This document shows positions 55,672 through 64,000 of a stretch of DNA of 64,000 bases, piece after piece; within the stretch, counting starts at the first letter, position 1, and every line of letters starts with the position of its first letter. The stretch comes from Ctena decussata (lineage: Eukaryota > Mollusca > Bivalvia > Lucinida > Lucinidae), in assembly GCA_963989385.1 (NCBI GenBank), contig OZ022498.1, positions 104,889,298 through 104,953,297 on the forward strand, given 5' to 3'. The position numbers and the translations under genes were made by a program. A model generated the notes under the pieces. The model was not told the DNA's origin and made no database searches. It was given only the letters and a program-made list of their open reading frames with translations.

Positions 55672-56824
55672 GTATGAGGAAAATTATGAAAAATGACAAG
55701 AAAAAAGTGGCCCGGCCTGGGCCGGTGACTAGTGCTTTGTATCTTCGTATTTCTAACTGTTTTTAATTCTTACTAAATTTAATTGCAACATGAGAACAGC
55801 TTGCCAATTTTAAATGGTTTGCGCAGAGGCACAGCCTGATTTGATCACACATGTTTAAAATATTTTGATCAGAAATTCGGATCAGTTCGGTTTGTGCAGA
55901 AACATGTTTGGTTATACAAATTGACAAAAACAAAAATTATTAAGTGATCATAGACTCAGACCAGTGTTTCGCAAGTGCATAAGCTGGTTTGAGTTAGTTT
56001 GCATATTGATCAATCTATATTGTTTAAACTAAAATATATATTGTAAGTCATGCCCGAAACCGTGAATAACTAATTCCATAAATTGAATGTTGCAGCTTTA
56101 TATTTCTTGGCATTTATCTTTGGTTGTTTCATGATGAGTTCATTTCAAACTTAAATGAGATGACAATTATTATAACTGATAGGAGGTAATATCGGATTTT
56201 ATGATCGATAATCGATTAATGCACGCGTAATAAACATGTTACTTATACTGTATACATAGCGCATTATCAACGTATTCCGATCAGCTTGCGCAAACTGTTC
56301 AGACACTGTTTGATCTTATCATTTTGCACATATCAGAGGCTGATAACATTGCGCAGATGCACAGGCCTATTATCGTAAGTACTCATTTTAGCAGAAATAC
56401 CAAAAATAGCACAAAATTTTTATCTTTAAATAATCCTTTCTAGCTTCACTTAAAACAGTCATATATTAAAGGGACGAAGTTTCATTATGGACAGAAATAT
56501 TACCAATAAAGTGAAACATAAAAAAAAACAATATTTCTATAGCCTTGCAAGAAAAATGTTTCACAGCATTTTTTCCTTAGCTATGCGTACTATGCTATAG
56601 TAAGGTTCCTTACACAACGTTACGAGGAAATCGTCATCATTATTTAGTTTCTTACAACAGTTTTTCGACAATACTATAATATCTAAAGAGAGCAATTATG
56701 ATACATGTCTCCTAATAATAAATGAGCAAATTTACAAGTTAGCTAGTCAATAAAAATCTTCTAAGATCCTAACCTGTGACAGACAAAACATATTTCGGTT
56801 TCTTTGATAAATACGCACCACCAC
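55672..56824. other. Central segment, no recognisable gene
   Basis: AT-rich sequence with no recognised domain, RNA gene or obvious repeat family. Confidence 0.45.
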
Positions 56825-57085
56825 AGTAGTATATAAGATATCTCATTTAATATAGATATCTGATACATCATTTTAGATACTTTAAAAATTGTATATAACT
56901 ATATAAGATGTCTTATTTCTCAAAACATATCTGCTGTATATGATATCTTATTTTACTTTCAAGTTATCTTATATTTAACTTTTAAGTAATATTATATGTT
57001 AAATAAGACATCTAATATAATATATAAGATATCTCATTTAATATAGATATCTGATACATCATTTTAGATACTTAAAAAATTGTAC
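56825..57085. repeat. AT-rich GATATC repeat with an internal tandem copy
   Basis: Same composition as 52190-52830. The phrase ATCTCATTTAATATAGATAT with GATACATCATTTTAGATACT occurs twice, about 188 bp apart. Confidence 0.8.
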
Positions 57086-57539
57086 TGACTAGGTAAGTCT
57101 GATTTTTTTCTGATCAGTTTAGGAAAATTATCGTATGGGATATGATATAAATGTAATGCTACAGTTGGCGTGTTTAGTGATTAACCCAATTATGGTTAAA
57201 AAGTTTGCTTCCCTCTTTAATTGCACGCCGGTTGGTCAGGCATCAGACTCAATGATGGGCCCGACATAAAGCTGCTTAATTTAGTTGTTTGGGGCCGGAG
57301 TTTGCCTAGTCTGTTGCTTGGTTATTGGGGTTCAACTCATAGTTTTCTTTTGCTCCGTATTTCAGTGGTGTTGTCTGACTTCCCAGGAGTCTCCTGGTGT
57401 CGCAATACGTTCTTTCCGTTGAGTCCCCATCTCTGATTCATCTCAGGCCTTATCCGTGATTTGTTTGTTTCCGGTGATGATTCATTGGTGAGTTAGAAAA
57501 CTTCATGCGGACCAAAGAGCTAACTTAATGTTTCAAACC

Positions 57540-57965
57540 ACTGCAGAAGCAGAGGGCGAGGTTTGGTTCAGTAGAACTAGTTTAAGCCCCAAGTAATCTT
57601 GTGCTGACCGTTCCAAGGCGGTACTTCTGTTGCTGTTCCTTGATATTATATTGTGGTGTGTCCGCTTGTCTATGGTCTCTGGCGGTTTGGTCACCTGTAT
57701 TGCTGCCCAATCTGCCTTCTGTTTTGTTTTGTTTTGCAATTAAAATAAAAAAAATAAGTAAAAATAGATGTTGATGCTGTTATTGGGGTAGCTGAATGAC
57801 CATCTGTTTAGGAAAGAGCTGCTCATTCGGTTTACTGTGTGTGTCTTTCGTAAACATGTGTCAGTTTCTGTGTGTATGTGCTTCTTTCCCTACTGGTTTT
57901 GAGAGCGGAATGTAGGATTTGATTGTATCATTTCCTGATCATTGCCTATCTTTTTACTTTATTAT
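57540..57965 (-). mobile_element. Diverged relative of the 54236-54842 SINE body
   Basis: Shares GACCGTTCCAAGGCGGTA, AAGAGCTGCTCATTCGGTT-like text and a decayed version of the 70-bp segment (GGATTTGATTGTATCATTTC). An AT-rich piece of about 50 bp interrupts it near 57730. The tRNA head is not recognisable. Confidence 0.5.
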
Positions 57966-58149
57966 ATCAGATCTCTTATGTATCTTATCATAGGTCTCTT
58001 AAACAGGATAAATGGTAAAATGGATTGCCATAAAAACAAGACAAGTATATAATTACTGTTATTTCAGCTTTAAGAGCTACACAAATGACTGAGGAAGACG
58101 CTCTGACGCTGCCCTTATATATGTCCACGTTATCATGACACACAAGACT

Positions 58150-58605
58150 AAAACGCTTGAACTATTCAAATTCGGCTGACTTCGCCGTATCGATGCCATC
58201 GTACTACACTTCTGTGGCTACACGCCGGTATAACGAGAGCTTTACGAAGTCGTGTTGCATTCCGAAGACAATCGGACTGCTTTTGTTTCCTTCGTAATGT
58301 CTTCGTGAGGCGAAAAATGCCCGATGGCACCGATGATCACACGAAGTAAAGACGAAGATGACAAGATTAGACAAGATGCCCTCACGATGGCCTTACGAAG
58401 GCAAAATGGACACACGAAGTCAACACAAAAATGAGCCTTCGCAATGTCATTCGGCAATGTTTTTTGCATGCCAAAGATTTTGCCACCGCTCACGAAGTTG
58501 CTGCCGAAGCAAGAGAAAATCATCCAGCGGTCATACGATGGTTTTAGATGCTCTCACGAATGACCCGATGTTATTACGATCAGAGCCGAATTTGAACGTT
58601 TCCAT
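58150..58605. repeat. CGAAG/CTTCG-rich inverted segment
   Basis: TTCAAATTCGGCT (about 58169) mirrors AGCCGAATTTGAA (about 58586). Between them CGAAG, CTTCG and ACGATGG-like words occur very often in both orientations. It recalls the motif-saturated element at 17723-18958 in design but not in sequence. Frames of about 95 codons on both strands follow the repeats. Confidence 0.4.
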
Positions 58606-58856
58606 TATCGTATGGCCATCAGGTGTCATTATCGGGACAGTGTGATGCCTGCATAATCGATTGCATGGCATCTTTCAGACAGTATTTCTCCGAATCGCTT
58701 GTTCAGTTATAACACTCTATCCCAAAGTCACTTGCTAACTATGAAAGACAGATTTACTCCGTGGTTAGAATAAAATAAAGCAAACAGTATTTGAAAATGT
58801 CATCGATGTATGTATTTACAGAGATACCGCAGCTTCCTAACTGCTGAAAGTGAAAG

Positions 58857-58950
58857 ACCCACCTCCGTAGCCGAGTGGCTTAGGTCGTTTACTTCAAGTC
58901 ACTGTAACCTCTAACTGATTGAGGGTCGTGGAATCGAGCTCTAGATACCG
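58857..58950 (+). mobile_element. tRNA(Leu/Ser)-like SINE head
   Basis: CCTCCGTAGCCGAGTGGCTT (A-box-like) and GGGTCGTGGAATCGAGCTC (B-box-like) with a long variable-arm-like stretch between. Flanking text (GGGACTGGTTCTTCCCAGTA) suggests a SINE body. The stems do not pair well enough to call a tRNA gene. Confidence 0.45.
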
Positions 58951-59059
58951 ACCATGTTTCTTTATGTGAAAAAAGTAGGCAGTTGCTTACGGGGGATGAG
59001 AGATTGGGACTGGTTCTTCCCAGTAACGAATTTATATCCCCCGCTTTCAGGACTTTTTA

Positions 59060-62000
59060 AGCTTAAAACCCCTCTAAAATTGAATTGGCCACTGACTCCA
59101 CGTTGCCAGTTGCCAATTCATTACAACTTCGGAATAGGCATTTGGTTACAGTTTGCCAGTTGCCTATTTAGATTTTGGCATTTGGCTGTCAGCTTCCAGT
59201 AACTGTTCCCTATTAATATTTTCTAGTCTGAAGCCCTCTCACTTAGAAATGCCAGCTGGCTGCCAGTTGCCACTTCACCAGGATTGACGAATCGACAACT
59301 AGCTGCTGTTTGCCGGTTGCCCATTTGAATAATTGTCTCTTTAACTGCCTCAATTTGAATTCGCATCTGACTGACAAATGCCAGTGCCAATTCACATTAA
59401 TTTGCGAATCGGTATCTTGCTGCCATTTACAAGTTTTCTATTCACCCGCTAAGCTCTAACTGGCATCTGGCTGCCCATTAACAGTTGCCACTTCGCATGG
59501 ACCGCAAATTTGCATCGTGCTGCATTTCGCCGGTTGCCTATTCACCTGTTATTCTCTATAACTTCATCAAAACTGCCCGAAAACGAATTGGCTGCCAGTT
59601 GCCAGTTCATAAGAATTAGCGAATTGGCATCTGGCTACTGTTCGCCGGTTTCCTATGTAGCTTTAATCGTCTTAAACCCTCACAAATCGAATTGGCAACT
59701 GGCTGCCAGTGGCCATTTGCCAATTCACAAGAATTTGCGAATTGGCATCGGAATGTCGTTTGCCGTTTTCCTAGATAGATTTAGTCGTATCAAACCCTTT
59801 CGAATCGAATTGGCATCCGGCTGCCAGTTGCCACTTACCAATTCATAAAATTTTTCGAATTGGCATCTGGCTGTCGTTTGCTGGTTTCCTTAATAGCTTT
59901 AATCGTCTTAAACGCTCTCAAATCGAACTGGCATCTGACTACCAGTTGCCAATTCATAATTTTTTTTTACTTGGCTTTAATCGGCTTAAAGCCTATCGAA
60001 TCGAATTGGCATCTGGCTGCCAGTTGCCAGTTCATAAGAATTAGCGAACTGGAATATGGCTGCCGTTTGCCGGTTTCTCAGTAGCTTTAATCGTCTTTAA
60101 CCCTCTCAAATCCAACTGGCTTCTGGCTGCCAGTTGCCAGTAGCCAATTCACAAGAATTAGCGAAATGGCATTTGGCTGCCGTTTGCCGGATTTTTTCTT
60201 GGCTTTAATCATCTTAAACCCTCTGGAATCAAATTGGCACCTGACTGCTAGTTACCAGTTGCCAGTTCATAAGAATTAGCGAATTGACATCTGGCTGCTT
60301 TTCGCTGGTTTCCTATGTAGCTTTAATCATCCTAAACCCTCACAAATCGAATTGGCAACTGGCTGTCAGTTGCCTATTCACAAGAATTTGCGAATTGGCA
60401 TCGGAATATCGTTTGCCGTTTTCCTAGATAGATTTAATCATCTCAAACCCTCTCGAATCGAATTGGCATCCGGCTGGTTTCTAAGTAGCTTTAATCGTCT
60501 TAAACGCTCTCAAATCGAACTGGCATCTGGCTAACAGTTGCCACTTGCCAATTCGCGAGAATTGTTGAACTGGTATCTGGCTGCCGTTTGACGGTTTTTT
60601 ACTTGGCTTTAATCGTCATAAACCCAATCGAATCGAAGTGGCATCTGGCTGCCAGTTGCCAGTTCATAAGAAATACCGAATTGGCATCTGGCTGCCGTTT
60701 GCAGGTTTCCTTAGTAGCTTTAATCGACTTAAACCCTCTCAAATCGAACTGGCATCTGGCTGCCAGTTGCCAGTAGCCAATTCACAGGAATTAGCGAAAT
60801 GGCATCTGGCTGCCGTTTGCCTGTTTTTTTTTACTTGGCTTTAATCATCTTAAACCCTCTGGAATCCATTTGGCATCTGACTGCTGGTTGGCAGTTGCCA
60901 GTTCATAAGAATTAGCGAATTGGCATCCGGCTGCCGGTTGCCAGTTACCAATTCATAAAAATTTTCAAATTGGCATCTTGCTGCCGTTTGCTGGTTCCCT
61001 TAGTAGCTTTAATCGTCTTAAACGCTCTCAAATCGAACTGGCATCTGGCTACCAGTTGCCACTCGCCGATTCGCGGGAATTAACAAAACTGGTATCTGGC
61101 TGCCGTTTGTTTTTTTTTACTTGGCTTTAATTGGCTTAAAGCCTATCGAATCGAATTGGCATCTGGCTGCCAGTTGACAGTTCATAAGAATTAGCGAACC
61201 GGAATATGGCTGCCGTTTGCCGGTTTCTCAGTAGCTTTAACCGTCTTTAACCCTCTCAAATCGAACTGGCATCTGGCTGCCAGTTGCCAGTAGCCAATTC
61301 ACAAGAATTAGCGAAATGGCATCTGGCTGCCGTTTGCTGTTTTTTACTTGGCTTTAATCATCTTAAACCCTCTGGAATCAAATTGACATCCGACGACTAG
61401 TTGCCAGTTGCCAGTTCATAAGAATTAGCGAATTGGCATCTGGCTGCTGTTCGCCGGTTTCCTATGTAGCTTTAATTATCCTAAACCCTCTCAAATCGAA
61501 TTGGCAACTGGCTGCCAGTTGCCTATTCACAAGAATTTGCGAATTGGCATCGGAATGTCGTTTGCCGTTTTCCTAGATAGATTTAGTCGTCTCAAACCCT
61601 CTCGAATCGAACTGGCATCCGGCTGCCAGTTGCCAGTTACCAATTCATGAAAAATTTTAAATTGGCATCTGGCTGCCGTTTGCTGGTTTCCTAAGTAGCT
61701 TTAATCGTCTTAAACGCTCTTACATCGAACTGGCATCTGGCTAACAGTTGCCACTTGCCAATTCGCGAGAATTCATAAACTGCTATCTGGCTGCCGTTTG
61801 ACGGTATGTTACTTGGCTTGAATCGTCATAAACCCAATCGAATCGAATTGGCATCTGGCTGCCAGTTGACAGTTGCCAGTTCATAAGAAATACCGAATTG
61901 GCATCTGGCTGCCGTTTGCAGGTTTCCTAAGTAGCTTTAATCGACTTAAACCCTCTCAAATCGAACTGGCATCTGGCTGCCAGTTGCCAGTAGCCAATTC

Positions 62001-64000
62001 ACAAGAATTAGCGAAAGTGCATCTGGCTGCCGTTTGCCTGTTTTTTACTTGGCTTTAATCATCTTAAACCCTCGGGAATCAAATTGGAACCTGACTGCTA
62101 GTTACCAGTTGCCAGTTCATAAGAGTTAGCGAATTGGCATCTGGCTGCTGTTCGCCGGTTTCCTATGTAGCTTTAATCGTCCCAAACCCTCTCAAATCGA
62201 ATTGGCAACTGGCTGCCAGTTACCTGTTCACAAAAATTTGCGAATTGGCATCGGAATGTCGTTTGCCGTTTTCCTAGATAGATTTAGTCGTCTCAAACCC
62301 TCTCGAATCGAATTGGCATCCGGCTGCCAGTTGCCAGTTACCAATTCATGAAAATTTTTAAATTGGCATCTGGCTGCCGTTTGCTGGTTTCCTAAGTAGC
62401 TTTAATCGTCTTAAACACTGTCAAATCGAACTGGCATCTGGCTAACAGTTGCCACTTGCCAATTCGCGAGAATTAATGAACTGGTATCTGGCTGCCGTTT
62501 GACGGTTTTTTACTTGGCTTAATCGTCATAAACACAATCGAATCGAATTGGCATCTGGCTGCCAGTTGCCAGTTCATAAGAAATACCGAATTGGCATCTG
62601 GCTGCCGTTTGCAGGTTTCCTAAGTAATTTTAATCGACTTAAACACTCTCAAATCGAACTGGTATCTGGCTGCCAGTTGCCATTAGCCAATTCGCGATAG
62701 TTAGCGAAATGGCATCTGGCTGCCGTTTGCCTGTTTTTTACTTGGCTTTAATCATCTTAAACCCTCTCGAATCGAATTGGCATCTGGCTGTCAGTTGCCA
62801 GTTGCCAGTTTATACGAATTAGCACATTGGCATCTGGCTGCCATTTGCAGGTTTCCTAAAATCACCTGAAACCCTCTCAAATCGAAATGGCAACTGGCTG
62901 CCAGTTGCCAGTGTCCAATTCACAAGAATTTGCGATTTGGCATCGAGATGTCGTTTGCCGGTTTCCTATTTAGCTTTAATCGTCTAACACCCGCTCAAAT
63001 CGAATTGGCCTCTGGCTGCCAGTTGCCTGTTATAAATTCATAAAAATTTTCGGATCAGCATCTGGCTGCCGTATGCAGGTTTCCTATGTAGCTTTACTCG
63101 TCTTAAACAGTCTCAAATCGAATTGGCATCTGGCTGCCAGTTGCCAATTCATAAAAAATTATGAATTCGCATCTGGCTGCCGTTTTCCGGTTTCCTATGT
63201 AGCTTTAATGTTCTTAAACACTCTCAAATCCAATTGATATCTGGCTGCCAGTTGCCAGTTGCCCATTCGTTAAAAACATTCGAACTGGCATCTGGATGTC
63301 GTTTTTCGGTTTCCTATGTAAGTCTAATCGTTTTAAACACTCTCAAATCGAATTGGCATCTGGTTGACAAGAATTTGCGAATTGGCATCTGGATGTCGTT
63401 TGCCGTTTTCCTAGATACATATAGTCGTTTCAAACCATTTCGAATCGAATTGGCATCAGGCTACCAGTTGCCAGTTACCAATTCATAAAAAAATTCGAAT
63501 TAGCATCTGGCTGCTGTTTTCCGGTTTCCAAAGTAGCTTTAATAATCTTAAACCCTTTCAAATCGAATTGGCATTTGGCTGCCAGTTACCAGTTGCACAT
63601 TCGCAAGAATAAGCAAACTGGCATATGGCTGCCGTTTGCCGGTTTTTGAGTTGGCTTTTATCGTCGTAAACCCTCTCAAATCGAATTGGCATCTGGCTGC
63701 CAGTTGCCAGTTCATTTGAATTAGCGAATTGACATTTGACTGCTGTTTGACGGTTTCCTATGTTGCTTTAATCGTCTTAAACCCTCTCAAACCACATTGG
63801 CATCTGGCTACCAGTTGCCAGTTGCCAATTCACAAGAATTTGCGAACTGGCATCTGAATGTCGTTTGCCGTTTTCCTAGATAGATTTAGTCGTCTCAGAA
63901 CCTCTCGAATCAAATTCGCATCCGGCTGCCAGTTGCCAGTTACCAATATATTCATGAAATGTTTCGATTTGGCATCTGGCTGTCGTTTTCCAGTTTCCTA
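59060..64000 (+). repeat. Satellite C array 2, about 118-bp monomer, opposite orientation
   Basis: About 40 monomers that are the reverse complement of array 1: TAGCTTTAATCGTCTTAAAC, CCTCTCAAATCGAATTGGCA, TCTGGCTGCCAGTTGCCAGT and GCTGCCGTTTGCCGGTTTCC. It runs to the end of the window and probably beyond. Near-identical multi-monomer blocks recur (the TTCATAAGAAATACCGAATT variant at about 60660, 61880 and 62573). Frames of 60-112 codons are repeat translation. Confidence 0.95.

Noticed and set aside
58857..58950. tRNA-Leu/Ser gene
   Set aside because: A- and B-box-like words are present but the arms do not pair convincingly; treated as SINE-derived.

Overview
This is eukaryotic, animal nuclear DNA: AT-rich, intron-containing, sparse in genes and dominated by satellites, foldback elements (MITEs), SINE/LINE fragments and homopolymers. 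No bacterial operon, rRNA, CRISPR or phage feature is present. The recognisable genes are type II Golgi sulfotransferases. Together with the repeat style (many short palindromic elements, 'GTGACCTTGACC' tandem repeats, tRNA-headed SINEs), this suggests a mollusc, most likely a bivalve. The species cannot be named from the sequence.

Layout. 1-6.7 kb: two interleaved satellites (about 153 bp and 129 bp units), with a strand switch near 4.24 kb, a TGACGTCA-ended insert and a 167-bp MITE. 6.85-14.4 kb: a (+)-strand gene with a membrane-anchor exon (6852-7111) and a heparan sulfate 3-O-sulfotransferase (HS3ST)-like exon (13477-14384), compatible in splice phase. 15.6-21.0 kb: a nested element with mariner-like ends that contains a palindrome with 1.5-kb arms. 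21.4-26.2 kb: LINE 3' fragment, a tandem-repeat element, SINE and MITEs. 26.5-29.3 kb: a second copy of the anchor exon, spliced in phase to a long acidic low-complexity exon that ends in a stop. 32.8-39.1 kb: a (-)-strand carbohydrate sulfotransferase (CHST8-14 / Sulfotransfer_2 type) with its catalytic exon at 32838-34052 and its anchor exon at 39009-39146. 40.2-49.1 kb and 59.06-64.0 kb: the same roughly 118-bp satellite in opposite orientations, flanking 9.9 kb of repeat-rich DNA.

Biology. Both recognisable enzymes are predicted PAPS-dependent Golgi sulfotransferases acting on glycosaminoglycan-type chains. The HS3ST-like exon keeps the PAPS-binding elements, but as I align it from memory it lacks the acidic/His residues used for catalysis. 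The duplicated anchor exon feeds two different downstream exons. This locus looks like a site of sulfotransferase duplication and exon reshuffling inside a palindrome-rich repeat landscape.

The most unusual structural signal is the 40.2-64.0 kb region. Two inverted tandem arrays stop at the same point of the monomer on either side of the central segment, as expected of a very large foldback-type element. This is inference and needs testing. Splice sites, gene joins and repeat boundaries were read by eye; no alignment or database search was run.
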